DNA of 64,000 bases from Hylemonella gracilis str. Niagara R (GTDB taxonomy: Bacteria; Pseudomonadota; Gammaproteobacteria; Burkholderiales; Burkholderiaceae_C), in NCBI RefSeq assembly GCF_000600295.1, contig NZ_JEMG01000001.1:2921278-2985277 (forward strand). Direction: 5' to 3'. This document shows positions 45,792-57,115 of the stretch, in pieces. The stretch's first letter is position 1, and each line of letters opens with the position of its first letter. The translations under genes were made by a program, and so were the position numbers. The notes under the pieces were generated by a model. The model made no database searches, was not told where the DNA came from, and saw only the letters and a program-made list of their open reading frames with translations.

Positions 45792-47294
45792 TCAGGACCT
45801 GAGCATCTGCACCACGGCGCGGGCGCAGAGGATCATCAATCCACCCGGCAAGATACCGAGCACCAGCACCAGCAGGCCATTGAGCGTCAACACCGCGCGG
45901 GTGCCCCAGGGCGCGCGCGCGGGCTCGCTCGCGGGGCCTTGGGCGGCAGGTGCGTCGAAGTACATGACCTTGACGACACGCAGGTAGTAGAAGGCACCGA
46001 TCAGGGACATGAGGACCGCGAAGATGGCGAGGCCCAGACTCAGCAGGCTGCCAGAGGCGATCAGGGCCTGCAGCACGGACAGCTTGGCGTAGAACCCGAC
46101 CATGGGCGGGATACCTGCCAGCGAGAACAGGCAGATGGCCATCACCGCCGCGTACAGGGGGCTGCGCTGGTTCAAGCCCGCCAGGTCGGAGATTTCCTCA
46201 CTCTCAAAACCCTCGCGCGCCAGCAGCAGGATGACGCCGAACGCCGCCAAGGTGGTCAGCACATAGCTGACCATGTAGAACATGGCCGAGCTGTAGGCGT
46301 TGTCCGCGAAGCCTTCGTAATACCCTTGCACCACGCCCGACATCAGGCCCAGCAGCACGAACCCCATCTGCGCGATGGTGGAGAAAGCCAGCATGCGCTT
46401 GAGATTGGTCTGCGCGATCGCGGCCAGGTTGCCCACCAGCAGCGAGGCAACCGCCAGAATCATCAGCATCTGCTGCCAGTCAAACCACAGCGGCAGCATG
46501 CCTTCAACCAGCAGGCGGATGACGATGGCGAAAGCCGCCAGCTTGGGCGCTGCGCCGATCATCAACGTGATGGCCGTGGGCGCGCCCTGATAGACGTCGG
46601 GAATCCACATGTGGAAGGGTGCGACGCCCAGCTTGAAGGCCAGGCCCGCCACCACAAACACGATGCCGAAGGTGAGCACCTGCGGGTTCATGAGACCGGA
46701 GTTGGTGACGTTGAGCACCTCGTTGACGTTCAGCGTGCCGGTGGCACCGTACATCATGGACAGACCGTACAGCAGCAGGCCGGAAGCGAGCGAACCCAGC
46801 ACGAAGTACTTCATCGCCGCCTCGGTGGACTGGGCGTGGTCGCGGCGCAAGGCCACCAGGGCGTAGCTGGACAGCGTGAGCAGTTCCAGGCCCAGGTAGA
46901 TCATCAGGAAGTTGTTGCCGCCAATCATGATGAACATGCCCAGCAGCGCGAACAGGGACAGGCTGAACAGCTCGCCGCCGCGCAGCATGTCACGGTCGCC
47001 CGCGTAAGCGCGACCGTAGATCAGCGTGAGCATCACGGCGATGGTGGCAAAGCACTTGAGCCAGTTGCCCAGGGGGTCGCTGACCACCATGTCCGAGAGG
47101 CCGTACACCGTGGCGCCCGTGTCGGCGTAGAGGGCCTGAACGATGGCGACGGCCGCCAGGGTGATCAGGGTCAGCACGAAGCTGCCGGTGCGCAGGCGGC
47201 TTTTGACCAGCAGATCCAGCAGGGTGATGGCGCAGGCCATGACGAGCAGGACCAGCTCGGGAAAGACCGCGATCCAGCTAAAGGCATCAATCAT
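45792..47294 (-). CDS. nuoN: NADH-quinone oxidoreductase subunit N
   Basis: NuoN (500 aa) is one of three antiporter-like proton-pumping subunits in the membrane arm of complex I. It has about 14 helices, including the broken-helix regions FKLGVAPFHMWIPDVYQGAP and KRMLAFSTIAQMGF with the conserved Lys residues. It is the last nuo gene. Confidence 0.97.
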   Translation of the reverse strand: MIDAFSWIAVFPELVLLVMACAITLLDLLVKSRLRTGSFVLTLITLAAVAIVQALYADTGATVYGLSDMVVSDPLGNWLKCFATIAVMLTLIYGRAYAGDRDMLRGGELFSLSLFALLGMFIMIGGNNFLMIYLGLELLTLSSYALVALRRDHAQSTEAAMKYFVLGSLASGLLLYGLSMMYGATGTLNVNEVLNVTNSGLMNPQVLTFGIVFVVAGLAFKLGVAPFHMWIPDVYQGAPTAITLMIGAAPKLAAFAIVIRLLVEGMLPLWFDWQQMLMILAVASLLVGNLAAIAQTNLKRMLAFSTIAQMGFVLLGLMSGVVQGYYEGFADNAYSSAMFYMVSYVLTTLAAFGVILLLAREGFESEEISDLAGLNQRSPLYAAVMAICLFSLAGIPPMVGFYAKLSVLQALIASGSLLSLGLAIFAVLMSLIGAFYYLRVVKVMYFDAPAAQGPASEPARAPWGTRAVLTLNGLLVLVLGILPGGLMILCARAVVQMLRS

Positions 47295-47342
47295 TTGGGT
47301 ACTCGCTAATCGTTCTGATGCGGAGGTGCGATGCGTGGGCGT

Positions 47343-48830
47343 TCAGTTGCCGGGCGCCGCCAGCTTGGAAACGGCCACATGCTTGAGCAACTCCGCGACC
47401 GAGACGTCCATCACGTCGGTGAAAGGCTTGGGCGCTATGCCCATCCAGAGCACGGCGAGCGCCAACAGGGTCAGCATCAGGAACTCGCGCCCGTTGATGT
47501 CCGTCAGTTCCTTGACATGGTCGTTGGCCACCGGGCCCAGGTAGACACGCTTGAACATCCACAGCGTGTAGGCTGCGCCAAAGATCAGGGCAGTGGCCGC
47601 CAGCAGACCGATCCAGAAGTTGGCCTTGACGGCGCCCAGGATCACCATCCATTCACCGACGAAACCGGCCGTGGCGGGCAGACCGCAATTGGCCATCGCG
47701 AACAGCAGGGCGAAGGCCGTGAACTTGGGCATGGTGTTGATGACGCCACCGTAGTCAGCAATCTGGCGCGAATGCATGCGGTCGTAGAGCACGCCGATGC
47801 AGAGGAACATCGCGCCTGACACAAAGCCGTGGGCGATCATCTGCACCAGGCCACCGCTGACGCCCAAATCATTGAAGAGGAAGAAGCCCAGGGTCACGAA
47901 GCCCATGTGCGCCACCGACGAGTAGGCCACCAGTTTCTTCATGTCCTGCTGCACCAGGGCAACCAGGCCAACGTAGATCACGGCGACCAGCGACAGAGTG
48001 ATCATCAGCCAAGCCCATTCGTGCGCGGCGTCCGGCGCGATGGGCAGCGAGAAGCGCAGGAAACCGTAGGCCCCGAGCTTGAGCATGATGGCCGCCAGCA
48101 CGGCGGAGCCGCCCGTGGGGGCCTCGACGTGCACGTCGGGCAGCCAGGTGTGCACCGGCCACATCGGCACCTTGACCGCGAAGGCCGCGAAGAAGGCGAA
48201 GAAGACCAGGGTCTGCTCGATTCCATCCAGTGGCAGCATATGCCAGGTCGCGATGTCGAAGCTGCCACCCGACTTGAGGTAAAGGAATATCAGGGCCAGC
48301 AGCAGCAGCAGCGAGCCCAGCAAGGTGTAGAGGAAGAACTTGAAGGCCGCGTAAATCTTGTTCGGGCCGCCCCAGATGCCGATGATGAGGTACATCGGGA
48401 TCAGCGTGGCCTCGAAGAAGACGTAGAACAGCAGGCCGTCCAGCGCCGAGAACACCCCGATCATGAGTCCGCTCAGGATCAGGAAGGCGCCCATGTACTG
48501 GTTCACCCTCTCGGTGATGACTTCCCAGCCAGCGATGACCACGATCACGGTCATGAAGGCGGTCAGCAGCACGAACCAGAGCGAGATGCCGTCGACACCC
48601 ACGTGGTAGTTCACGTTGAAGCGCGCCATCCACAGCGTGCGCTCGACAAACTGCATGGCTGCGGTTCCATTGTCGAACCCAGCCCACAGCGGCAGCGTGA
48701 CCAGGAAGCTCGCCAGGGCGCCAATCAAGGCGACCCAACGCACAGCGCGCGCTTGACTCTCGCGCCCCAGCATCAGCAGCAGCACGCCGAAAGCAATTGG
48801 CAACCAGATTGCCAGGCTCAGCAAACCCAT
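47343..48830 (-). CDS. nuoM: NADH-quinone oxidoreductase subunit M
   Basis: NuoM (495 aa) is an antiporter-like proton channel of the complex I membrane arm. Conserved features include YFFFEATLIPMYLIIG-like helix 5 (with the key Glu), VKVPMWPVHTWLPDVHVEAP, and KKLVAYSSVAHMGFV. It lies between nuoL (34-bp gap) and nuoN (48-bp gap). Confidence 0.97.
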   Translation of the reverse strand: MGLLSLAIWLPIAFGVLLLMLGRESQARAVRWVALIGALASFLVTLPLWAGFDNGTAAMQFVERTLWMARFNVNYHVGVDGISLWFVLLTAFMTVIVVIAGWEVITERVNQYMGAFLILSGLMIGVFSALDGLLFYVFFEATLIPMYLIIGIWGGPNKIYAAFKFFLYTLLGSLLLLLALIFLYLKSGGSFDIATWHMLPLDGIEQTLVFFAFFAAFAVKVPMWPVHTWLPDVHVEAPTGGSAVLAAIMLKLGAYGFLRFSLPIAPDAAHEWAWLMITLSLVAVIYVGLVALVQQDMKKLVAYSSVAHMGFVTLGFFLFNDLGVSGGLVQMIAHGFVSGAMFLCIGVLYDRMHSRQIADYGGVINTMPKFTAFALLFAMANCGLPATAGFVGEWMVILGAVKANFWIGLLAATALIFGAAYTLWMFKRVYLGPVANDHVKELTDINGREFLMLTLLALAVLWMGIAPKPFTDVMDVSVAELLKHVAVSKLAAPGN

Positions 48831-48864
48831 TCTGTTGTTCTCCAGTAATTCCCAGGCCGACGAC

Positions 48865-50946
48865 TCAGAGGCCGAACATGACGCGCAGCATGGGCCAGGT
48901 CACGAAGTACGACATCAACACCACGATGCCAACGATCATGAACAGCACGTAGTGGTACAGATAACCCGACTGCAGCCGGCGAACGACGCCTGCCACCTTG
49001 CCCACCAGCTTCCAGCTCGCATTGACCACACCCTTCTCGATCACCCCCTGGTCACCCCCTTTCCACAGGCCCAGGCCCAGGACACGCGCAGCGCGCGCGA
49101 GGATGTTCTCGTTGATCCAGTCCATGTAGTACTTGTTTTCCAGCACCACACGCAAGGGCTTGAAGACGCGGTCCAGCGCGGCCGGGATAGCAGGCGCCAG
49201 CATGTAAAAGACCCAAGCCGTGACCACGCCGGCCAGCGCGAGCCAGAAAGGCGGGGTGCTGAAGGCATGCGCCGCCATGGCCAGGGGGCTGTGAATCATC
49301 TCGGCAAGCTTGGCCATCGCCGGGTGTGCCGCGCTGTTCACGGTGATGGCATCCTTGAAGAAGTCACCGAACAACATGGGCATCAGTGTGAAGTAACCGA
49401 TCAGCACCGAGGGAATCGCCAACAGGATCAGCGGCACCGTCACCACCCAGGGCGACTCATGCGGCTTGGCGTCGTGGCCGTGCCCATGGTCGTCGTGGTG
49501 ATCGTCATGCCCATGCGCCGCATGGTCATCGTGGTGCGCATCCGGGTTCTGGTCGTAACGCTCCTTGCCATGGAAAACCAGGAAGTACATGCGGAACGAA
49601 TAGAAAGCCGTGACAAACACGCCGGCGAGCACCGCGAAGCTGGCGAAGCCCGCGCCCCAGAGGTTGCTCTCGTGCACGGCCTCGATGATGCTGTCCTTGG
49701 AATAAAAACCCGAGAACAACGGCGTGCCAATCAAGGCCAGCGAGCCCAGCAGCGAGGTGATCCAGGTGATGGGCATGTACTTGCGCACGCCGCCCATCCA
49801 GCGGATGTCCTGGTTGTGGTGCATGCCCATGATGACCGAGCCCGCGCCCAGGAAGAGCAGCGCCTTGAAGAAGGCGTGCGTCATCAGGTGGAACACCGCG
49901 ACGGAATAGGCCGAGGCGCCCAAAGCCACCGTCATGTAACCCAGCTGCGACAGCGTGGAATAGGCCACGACGCGCTTGATGTCGTTCTGGATGATGCCCA
50001 GGAAACCCATGAACAGCGCGGTGATCGCACCGATGACCATGATGAAACTCAGGGCCGTGTCAGACAGCTCGTACAGCGGGGACATGCGCGCGACCATGAA
50101 GATGCCGGCCGTCACCATGGTGGCGGCGTGGATCAGCGCGGAGATCGGGGTCGGGCCTTCCATCGAATCCGGCAGCCAGACATGCAGCGGGAACTGCGCG
50201 CTTTTGCCCATGGCACCGATGAAGAGGCAGATGCAGATCACGGTGATCAGCATCGCGTCCTGGCCCAGGATGTACCAGGGGAATTCGATGGCGCCAAGCT
50301 CGCTCGCCTTGGCGAAGATTTCGCTGTAGTTCAGCGTGCCGGTGTAAGCCGCGATCAGACCGATGCCCAGGATGAAGCCAAAGTCACCCACGCGGTTGAC
50401 CAGGAAGGCCTTCATGTTGGCGAAAATGGCCGTCGGCTTGTTGTACCAGAAGCCGATCAGTAAGTAGGACACCAAACCCACCGCCTCCCAGCCAAAGAAG
50501 AGCTGTAGCAGGTTGTTGCTCATGACCAGCATGAGCATGGAGAAGGTGAACAGCGAGATGTAGGAGAAGAAGCGGTTGTAGCCCTCGTCCTCCTCCATGT
50601 AGCCGATGGTGTAGAGGTGCACCATCAGGGAGACGAAGGTCACCACGCACATCATCATGGCGGTGAGGCCGTCGATGAGGAAACCCACCTCCATCTTGAG
50701 GCCGCCAACCACCATCCACTCGTAGATGGTCGCGTTGAAACGCGCGCCGTCCAGCGCCACGCTCTTGAGCGTCAGCACGGAAAGGATGAAAGCCACCAGC
50801 ACGCCAAGGATGGTGACGCCATGCGAGGCGCGGCGGCCGAGCAGATTGCCGCCCAGCTTGGTGCCAAAGATGCCGGCCAGCGCGGCGCCGGCCAGCGGCG
50901 CGAGCGGCACGGCCAGCAGGGTGGATGCGTTCAGGGTTGCACTCAT
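48865..50946 (-). CDS. nuoL: NADH-quinone oxidoreductase subunit L
   Basis: NuoL (693 aa) is the distal antiporter-like subunit with the long lateral helix. It shows the GWEAVGLVSYLLIGFW helix, KSAQFPLHVWLPDSMEGPTP with the pumping Lys, and KRVVAYSTLSQLGYM. A His/Asp-rich cytoplasmic or periplasmic loop follows KERYDQNPDAH (codons near 49490-49545 on the minus strand) with about a dozen His in 30 residues. The rest fits the usual family length. Confidence 0.97.
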   Translation of the reverse strand: MSATLNASTLLAVPLAPLAGAALAGIFGTKLGGNLLGRRASHGVTILGVLVAFILSVLTLKSVALDGARFNATIYEWMVVGGLKMEVGFLIDGLTAMMMCVVTFVSLMVHLYTIGYMEEDEGYNRFFSYISLFTFSMLMLVMSNNLLQLFFGWEAVGLVSYLLIGFWYNKPTAIFANMKAFLVNRVGDFGFILGIGLIAAYTGTLNYSEIFAKASELGAIEFPWYILGQDAMLITVICICLFIGAMGKSAQFPLHVWLPDSMEGPTPISALIHAATMVTAGIFMVARMSPLYELSDTALSFIMVIGAITALFMGFLGIIQNDIKRVVAYSTLSQLGYMTVALGASAYSVAVFHLMTHAFFKALLFLGAGSVIMGMHHNQDIRWMGGVRKYMPITWITSLLGSLALIGTPLFSGFYSKDSIIEAVHESNLWGAGFASFAVLAGVFVTAFYSFRMYFLVFHGKERYDQNPDAHHDDHAAHGHDDHHDDHGHGHDAKPHESPWVVTVPLILLAIPSVLIGYFTLMPMLFGDFFKDAITVNSAAHPAMAKLAEMIHSPLAMAAHAFSTPPFWLALAGVVTAWVFYMLAPAIPAALDRVFKPLRVVLENKYYMDWINENILARAARVLGLGLWKGGDQGVIEKGVVNASWKLVGKVAGVVRRLQSGYLYHYVLFMIVGIVVLMSYFVTWPMLRVMFGL

Positions 50947-50982
50947 GTCGTTCTTGCCTTTTTTTCTTGCCCCGGTCGCCCG

Positions 50983-51291
50983 TCAGCCCTTCAGCTCGTT
51001 GAGCTCTTCCACGTTGATGCTGTGCATGTTGCGGAACAGCAGCACCAGGATGGCCAGGCCAATGGCGGATTCGGCGGCGGCGACGGTCAGGATGAAGAAC
51101 ACGAAGACCTGGCCGTGCATGTCGCCCAGGTAATGCGAGAAGGCCACGAAGTTCGTGTTCACGGCCAGCAGCATCAGCTCGATGGCCATGAGCAGAACGA
51201 TGAGGTTCTTGCGGTTCATGAAGATGCCGACCACCGCGATCGCGAACAACGCGGCACCCAGAGTGAGGTAGTGACCCAGAGTCAACGTCAT
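50983..51291 (-). CDS. nuoK: NADH-quinone oxidoreductase subunit K
   Basis: NuoK (102 aa) is a three-helix membrane subunit with the conserved Glu in helix 2 ([13 protein letters not shown]) and helix 3. Its ATG overlaps the nuoJ stop by 4 bp. Confidence 0.97.
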   Translation of the reverse strand: MTLTLGHYLTLGAALFAIAVVGIFMNRKNLIVLLMAIELMLLAVNTNFVAFSHYLGDMHGQVFVFFILTVAAAESAIGLAILVLLFRNMHSINVEELNELKG

Positions 51292-51941
51292 GCTTTTTTC
51301 TCCTCGGTCGCGGCCGCGTCGGCCAGGGGTTCGGCGGGACGCGTGGGATCCATCTTGACGAGCTGCAGTCGGTCAGCGGCGCGCACCCGCACCTGGATGG
51401 ACGGGTCGATGGCCTTGCTGTCCTTGCGCGCGCGCAGCGTCAGCGCGATGGCGGCGATCATCGCCACCAGCAGGATGGCTGCGGCGATCTGGATCGGCCA
51501 TACGTAACGGGTGTAGAGCAGGATACCCAGCGCCTTGGCGTTGGACTCCTCGGCCACGCCAGGGGGTAGTTGCGCGGCGACCTGCGGGTCCACCATGTCG
51601 AAGCCGGTCAGCAGCACGGCGGCCATTTCCACGACCACGATACCGCCCAGCAGCAGAGCCAGCGGCAGATTTTTCCAGAAGCCCTGGCGCAGGCGGTCGA
51701 TGCGGATGTCCAGCATCATCACCACGAAGAGGAACAGCACCATGACCGCGCCCAGGTACACGAGCACCAGCGCCACGGCGAGGAACTCCGCCTGCAGCAG
51801 CAGCCAGATGGCGGAGGCTTGCGAGAACGCGAGCATCAGGAAGAGCACGGCGTGCACCGGGTTGCGCGCCGTGACGACGCGCAACGCCGAGATCAGCAGC
51901 ACCGCCGAGAACAGAAAGAAGAAGCCGGTTTTGACGTCCAT
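51288..51941 (-). CDS. nuoJ: NADH-quinone oxidoreductase subunit J
   Basis: NuoJ (217 aa) is a five-helix membrane subunit; the third helix with [19 protein letters not shown] contains the pi-bulge typical of the family. The C-terminal tail is polar and somewhat long. It overlaps nuoK by 4 bp and follows nuoI after 93 bp. Confidence 0.96.
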   Translation of the reverse strand: MDVKTGFFFLFSAVLLISALRVVTARNPVHAVLFLMLAFSQASAIWLLLQAEFLAVALVLVYLGAVMVLFLFVVMMLDIRIDRLRQGFWKNLPLALLLGGIVVVEMAAVLLTGFDMVDPQVAAQLPPGVAEESNAKALGILLYTRYVWPIQIAAAILLVAMIAAIALTLRARKDSKAIDPSIQVRVRAADRLQLVKMDPTRPAEPLADAAATEEKKA

Positions 51942-52034
51942 GGTCGTTGGAAGGATCCGTTGCGATTCAGGCCTGGAGGATTGAGCGTGTGACAGGTGCC
52001 CGCATGACGCCTGACACCAGGCGCAAGAGTTGCC
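51942..52034 (-). other. nuoI-nuoJ spacer
   Basis: This 93-bp gap is the widest inside the nuo operon. It contains partly self-complementary GGTG/CACC and AGGCG/CGCCT elements but no clear terminator or promoter. A GGAAGGA ribosome binding site for nuoJ lies at its end. Confidence 0.4.
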
Positions 52035-52553
52035 TCAGCGGTATTTGGCGTCCGCGGCCTTGGCAGCGGCGATTTCCTTTTCGTAACGGTCACCCACGGC
52101 CAGCAACATGTCCTTGGTGAAATACAGATCACCGCGCTTCTCGCCGTGGTATTCAAGGATGTGCGTCTCGACGATGGCGTCCACCGGGCATGCCTCCTCG
52201 CAGAAGCCGCAGAAGATGCACTTGGTCAGGTCAATGTCGTAGCGCGTGGTGCGGCGCGTGCCGTCGGCGCGCGCGTCGCTCTCGATCGTGATGGCCATCG
52301 CGGGGCAGACCGCTTCGCAAAGCTTGCAGGCGATGCAACGCTCCTCGCCGTTTTCGTAGCGGCGCTGCGCGTGCAGGCCACGGAAACGCGGCGACAGCGG
52401 CGTCTTTTCCTCGGGGTATTGCAATGTGACCTTGCGCGCGAAGGTGTAGCGCCCGGTCAGGGCCATGCCCTTGAGCAACTCCACGAGCATGAAGCTCTTG
52501 AAGAAGTCCTTGACCGAGAAGGCGCGCACAGGCGTGGAAGAAGCGGCTTGCAT
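52035..52553 (-). CDS. nuoI: NADH-quinone oxidoreductase subunit I
   Basis: NuoI (172 aa) carries two [4Fe-4S] clusters (N6a, N6b) in the peripheral arm. Two ferredoxin motifs are visible: [12 protein letters not shown] and [12 protein letters not shown]. An amphipathic N-terminus contacts the membrane. Confidence 0.97.
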   Translation of the reverse strand: MQAASSTPVRAFSVKDFFKSFMLVELLKGMALTGRYTFARKVTLQYPEEKTPLSPRFRGLHAQRRYENGEERCIACKLCEAVCPAMAITIESDARADGTRRTTRYDIDLTKCIFCGFCEEACPVDAIVETHILEYHGEKRGDLYFTKDMLLAVGDRYEKEIAAAKAADAKYR

Positions 52554-52563
52554 GGCTTATTCC

Positions 52564-53640
52564 TCAATTCCAGATGTTCCACGGCGTCTGCATCCAGATG
52601 CCGACGACGATCAGCCACACCAACGTGACCGGGATGAAGATCTTCCAGCCCAGACGCATGATCTGGTCGTAACGGAAGCGCGGGAAAGTAGCGCGAATCC
52701 AGATGAAGCAGGACACGATGAAGAAGGTCTTCAGGCCCAGCCAGATCCAGCCAGGAATGAAGTCCAGCGCGGCCACCGGAGCAGACCAGCCACCGAGGAA
52801 CATGACCACGGCCAGGATGGACACCAGCCACATGCTGGCGTATTCCGCGAGGAAGAAGATCGCGAAACCCATGCCCGAGTACTCGACCATGTGACCGGCC
52901 ACGATCTCGGCCTCGCCCTCGACCACGTCAAAGGGGTGGCGGTTGGTCTCGGCCACCGAGGAAATCAGGTAGACCACGAAGATGGGCAGCAGGGGCAGCC
53001 AGTTCCAGGACAGGAAGTTCAGGCCCATGGCGGCGAACTGGCCCTGCTCCTGCGCCTGCACGATGTCGGTCAGGTTCATGCTGCCCGTCACCATCAGCAC
53101 CACGAGGAAGCAGAAGCCCATGGCGATTTCATAGCTGACCATCTGCGCCGAAGCGCGCAGCGCGCCCAGGAAGGCGTACTTGGAGTTGGAAGCCCAACCC
53201 GCGATGATCACGCCGTAGACCTCGATGGAGGTGATCGCCATGATCAGCATCAGGCCGACGTTGACATTGGTCAGCGCCACGTCCGGTCCGAAAGGCACAG
53301 CCACCCAGGCCGCCAGCGCGGGCATGATGGCCAGCATGGGGCCAAGCACGAACAGCCCCTTGGACGCCGCCGTGGGCTGGATGATTTCCTTGGTCAGCAG
53401 CTTCAAGGCATCGGCGAAAGGCTGGAACAGACCAAAGGGGCCGACGCGGTTCGGGCCCAGACGGACCTGCATGAAACCCAGCAGACGACGCTCCCATAGC
53501 GTGAGGTAGGCCACGGCGATCAGCACGGGCAGGAGCACGCACACGATCTTGATCAGAGTCCAGATCACGGGCCAGGCGATGTCACCCCACCAGCCTGCGG
53601 CGATGAGGTTCAATCCCCCGTTGTAGAGCGCGTCTATCAT
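52564..53640 (-). CDS. nuoH: NADH-quinone oxidoreductase subunit H
   Basis: NuoH (358 aa) forms the quinone-entry channel at the junction of the two arms. It has eight helices with conserved [36 protein letters not shown] and the [17 protein letters not shown] loop. Its ATG overlaps the nuoG stop by 4 bp. Confidence 0.97.
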   Translation of the reverse strand: MIDALYNGGLNLIAAGWWGDIAWPVIWTLIKIVCVLLPVLIAVAYLTLWERRLLGFMQVRLGPNRVGPFGLFQPFADALKLLTKEIIQPTAASKGLFVLGPMLAIMPALAAWVAVPFGPDVALTNVNVGLMLIMAITSIEVYGVIIAGWASNSKYAFLGALRASAQMVSYEIAMGFCFLVVLMVTGSMNLTDIVQAQEQGQFAAMGLNFLSWNWLPLLPIFVVYLISSVAETNRHPFDVVEGEAEIVAGHMVEYSGMGFAIFFLAEYASMWLVSILAVVMFLGGWSAPVAALDFIPGWIWLGLKTFFIVSCFIWIRATFPRFRYDQIMRLGWKIFIPVTLVWLIVVGIWMQTPWNIWN

Positions 53641-55763
53641 GCGGCGGCTCCCTCGTTCACTCGTTGTTGGCTGGCTTTCGCATCGGCCGTCAGTTGCAGC
53701 GACGTGGCGCGGCGCACCAGCCCATCCAGTTGATAAATCGCCGCGCTGACCGGTTCACCGGCGGACGCGGACAGGTTGATGGCCGCACCCGTGGCGTTCG
53801 ACAAATTCGCGGGCTGTGCGGTCGCGGCGGCCAGCACGTCCTGCGAGGCGTCGAAATCAAAACCCGGCAATTCCAGCAAATTGCCAAGCACACGCAGCAC
53901 CTTCCAGGCCGGACGTGTCTCGCCCAAGGGCTTGACCACCGCATGGAAACTCTGCACACGGCCTTCGGCATTGACGAAGCTGCCCGAGGTTTCGCTGAAG
54001 GGTGCGATGGGCAGCAGCACGTCGCTGAAGGCCAGGTTGGTCTTGAAGGGTGACAGGGTCACGACCATCTCGGCCTTGCCCAGACCCATCGCCGCCACCG
54101 GACCCGCCACGGTGTCTTCGGGTTCGACGTTCAACAGCACAACGGCCTTGCTCTGGCCCGCCAGGATCTGCGCCGCGTTCAGGCCAGCCCCTTGAGGCTG
54201 GGCGCCGACCCATTGCGCTCCCACGGTGTTGGCCGCTTCGGTCAGATAACCCACGGAAGCGCCGGTCTGCGCGCCGATCCAGTTCGCCAGGGCCAGCAGC
54301 GTCGACGCATTCGCCGCGTGCGCGGCGGCGTTACCCAGCAGCACGGCCTTGCGTTCACCGCCCAGCAGTGATTTGGCGATGGCCGTCGCCTCGGGTGTGG
54401 CCTGCGCCGGCACCGGCGCGGTCACGCCCTTGTCGGCCGCCACCGCCGCAGCCACGGCGGCCAGGGCTTGCGCCCATTGAGCAGCCTCGGTCACCACCGC
54501 GTTCGCCACGGGCAGGGCCCAGGCGTCGGCAGTCTTGTAGAGCTTGGCCGAGGTGATGGCATTGACCTGCGCGCCATGGCGCGCGGCCTGGCGGATGCGC
54601 TGCGCGAACAGCGGATGGTCCTTGCGCAGGTTGCTGCCAACCACCAGCACACGCTGGAGTTGACTCAGCGCGGCGACAGGCAGGCCCAGATGGCGCACAC
54701 CCTCGCTCTTGGTGAACTCGGCATGGCGCAGGCGATGGTCGATGCTGTCACCGCCCAGGCCACGCACCAGCTTCGTCGCCAGGAACAGCTCTTCCAGCGT
54801 GCTGTGCGGGCTGACCAGGGCACCGATGCTGTTGGCGCCGTGCTGGGCCTTGATGTCGCGCAGGCCGGTGGCCACGTACTCAAGCGCGGTCTGCCAATCG
54901 ACTTCCTTCCACTCGCCGCCCTGCTTGAGCATGGGCTGCGTGAGACGGTCCGGGCTGTTCAGGGCTTCGTAGGAATAACGGTCGCGGTCGGCGATCCAGC
55001 ATTCGTTGACCGCCTCGTTTTCGAGCGGGACGACGCGCATCACCTGGTTGTTCTTGACCTGCACGATCAGGTTGGCGCCCGTGCTGTCGTGCGGACTCAC
55101 CGACTTGCGACGCGACAGTTCCCAGGTGCGGGCGCTGTAGCGGAAGGGCTTGCTCGTCAGCGCGCCGACCGGGCAGATGTCGATCATGTTGCCGGACAAC
55201 TCGGAGTCCACCGACTTGCCGACGAAGGTCTCGATCTCGGAATGTTCGCCGCGGTGGCTCATGCCCAACTCCATCACGCCGGCCATTTCCTGGCCGAAGC
55301 GCACGCAGCGGGTGCAATGGATGCAGCGGCTCATCTCTTCCATGCTGATGAGCGGACCCACGTCCTTATGGAAGACCACGCGCTTTTCTTCCTCGTAGCG
55401 CGAGGCGGAAGCGCCATAACCGACGGCCAGATCCTGCAGCTGGCATTCGCCGCCCTGGTCACAGATGGGGCAATCCAGCGGATGGTTGATCAGCAGGAAC
55501 TCCATGACCGACTGCTGGGCCTTGATGGCGCGGTCGCTCTTGGTGCGCACGATCATGCCCTGGGTCACGGGCGTGGCGCAGGCCGGCACCGGCTTGGGCA
55601 CCTTCTCCACGTCCACCAGGCACATGCGGCAATTGGCGGCAATGCTGAGTTTCTTGTGATAGCAGAAATGGGGGATGTAGGTTCCGGCCTTTTCGGCGGC
55701 ATGCATGACCATGCTGCCTTCGACCACCTCCACCTTCTTGCCGTCGAGTTCGATTTCAACCAT
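53637..55763 (-). CDS. nuoG: NADH-quinone oxidoreductase subunit G
   Basis: NuoG (708 aa) is the largest peripheral subunit. N-terminal clusters are seen in order: [2Fe-2S] ligands in HFCYHKK and [11 protein letters not shown], the [17 protein letters not shown] site with its His-ligated cluster, [10 protein letters not shown] and [13 protein letters not shown] reduced molybdopterin-like domain follows and shows no sign of cofactor binding. It is shorter than the ~900-residue E. coli form, consistent with lacking the extra N7 cluster region. Confidence 0.96.
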   Translation of the reverse strand: MVEIELDGKKVEVVEGSMVMHAAEKAGTYIPHFCYHKKLSIAANCRMCLVDVEKVPKPVPACATPVTQGMIVRTKSDRAIKAQQSVMEFLLINHPLDCPICDQGGECQLQDLAVGYGASASRYEEEKRVVFHKDVGPLISMEEMSRCIHCTRCVRFGQEMAGVMELGMSHRGEHSEIETFVGKSVDSELSGNMIDICPVGALTSKPFRYSARTWELSRRKSVSPHDSTGANLIVQVKNNQVMRVVPLENEAVNECWIADRDRYSYEALNSPDRLTQPMLKQGGEWKEVDWQTALEYVATGLRDIKAQHGANSIGALVSPHSTLEELFLATKLVRGLGGDSIDHRLRHAEFTKSEGVRHLGLPVAALSQLQRVLVVGSNLRKDHPLFAQRIRQAARHGAQVNAITSAKLYKTADAWALPVANAVVTEAAQWAQALAAVAAAVAADKGVTAPVPAQATPEATAIAKSLLGGERKAVLLGNAAAHAANASTLLALANWIGAQTGASVGYLTEAANTVGAQWVGAQPQGAGLNAAQILAGQSKAVVLLNVEPEDTVAGPVAAMGLGKAEMVVTLSPFKTNLAFSDVLLPIAPFSETSGSFVNAEGRVQSFHAVVKPLGETRPAWKVLRVLGNLLELPGFDFDASQDVLAAATAQPANLSNATGAAINLSASAGEPVSAAIYQLDGLVRRATSLQLTADAKASQQRVNEGAAA

Positions 55764-55771
55764 AGCTACTT

Positions 55772-57115
55772 TCAGGCCGCGGTAACCGACTTTTCAGTCG
55801 TGGGCTTGGGAATCAGCGCCTCGAATTCGGGGCGGAAGTGCTTGATCATGGCGCGCACCGGCATGGCCGCCGCGTCGCCCAGCGCGCAGATGGTGCGGCC
55901 CATGATGTTGCCTGCCACCGAGTCCAGCGTCGCCATGTCCTGGGGACGGCCTTCGCCACGCTCGATGCGGTCGACCAGGCGCCAAAGCCAGCCCGTGCCC
56001 TCGCGGCAGGGCGTGCACTGGCCGCAGGACTCGTGCATGTAGAAGTAGGAGAGGCGCTTGAGCGACTCGACCATGTTGCGCGTCTCGTCCATCACGATGA
56101 CGGCGCCTGAGCCGAGCATGGAGCCCGCCTTGGAGATGGAGTCGTAGTCCATCGTGCATTCCATCATGATGTGGGCCGGCAGCACCGGCGCGGAGGAGCC
56201 GCCCGGAATCACGGCCTTGAGCTTCTTGCCGCCCTTGACGCCGCCCGCCAGTTCCAGCAATTTGCTGAACGGCGTGCCCAACGGAATCTCGTAGTTGCCG
56301 GGGCGCTCCACGTCACCGCTGACCGAGAAGATCTTGGTGCCGCCGTTGTTGGGCTTGCCGATCTCCAGATAGGCCTGACCACCGTTGCGGATGATCCAGG
56401 GCACGGCCGCGAAGGTCTCGGTGTTGTTGATGGTGGTCGGCTTGCCGTACAGGCCGAAACTGGCCGGGAACGGCGGCTTGAAACGCGGTTGGCCCTTCTT
56501 GCCTTCGAGCGACTCCAGCAAGGCGGTTTCCTCGCCGCAGATGTACGCGCCGAAGCCATGGTGGGCGTGGAGCTGGAAATTGAAGCCGCTGCCCAGGATC
56601 TGGTCGCCCAGATAACCTGCAGCCCTCGCCTCCTCCAGCGCGGCTTCGAAGCGTTCATAGACCTCGAAGATCTCGCCGTGGATATAGTTGTAGCCCACCG
56701 TGATGCCCATGGCATAGGCAGCGATCGCCATGCCTTCGATCACGATGTGGGGGTTGTACATCAGGATGTCGCGGTCCTTGCAGGTGCCAGGCTCACCCTC
56801 GTCCGAATTACAGACCAGGTACTTCTGGCCCGGGAACTGGCGCGGCATGAAGCTCCACTTCAGGCCGGTCGGGAAACCCGCGCCGCCGCGACCACGCAGG
56901 CCGGACTCCTTGACGGTGGCGATGACCTGGTCTTGGGTCAGGCCTTCCTTCAAGATTTTCTTCAGCGCCTCGTAGCCGCCACGCGACTCGTAGTCCTTCA
57001 GGCGCCAGTTGGCGCCGTTCAGACCCGCGTAGATCTGCGGGCCGATGTGGCGGTCATGGAAGCAGGTCTGCACACCGGTGGCGGCGAACTGCGAGAGGAT
57101 TTGTTCTGCGTTCAT
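55772..57115 (-). CDS. nuoF: NADH-quinone oxidoreductase subunit F
   Basis: NuoF (447 aa) binds NADH, FMN and cluster N3. The NADH/FMN site shows [13 protein letters not shown] and [14 protein letters not shown], and the cluster ligands lie in [12 protein letters not shown] plus a later Cys (TICALGD). It overlaps nuoE by 4 bp. Confidence 0.98.
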   Translation of the reverse strand: MNAEQILSQFAATGVQTCFHDRHIGPQIYAGLNGANWRLKDYESRGGYEALKKILKEGLTQDQVIATVKESGLRGRGGAGFPTGLKWSFMPRQFPGQKYLVCNSDEGEPGTCKDRDILMYNPHIVIEGMAIAAYAMGITVGYNYIHGEIFEVYERFEAALEEARAAGYLGDQILGSGFNFQLHAHHGFGAYICGEETALLESLEGKKGQPRFKPPFPASFGLYGKPTTINNTETFAAVPWIIRNGGQAYLEIGKPNNGGTKIFSVSGDVERPGNYEIPLGTPFSKLLELAGGVKGGKKLKAVIPGGSSAPVLPAHIMMECTMDYDSISKAGSMLGSGAVIVMDETRNMVESLKRLSYFYMHESCGQCTPCREGTGWLWRLVDRIERGEGRPQDMATLDSVAGNIMGRTICALGDAAAMPVRAMIKHFRPEFEALIPKPTTEKSVTAA

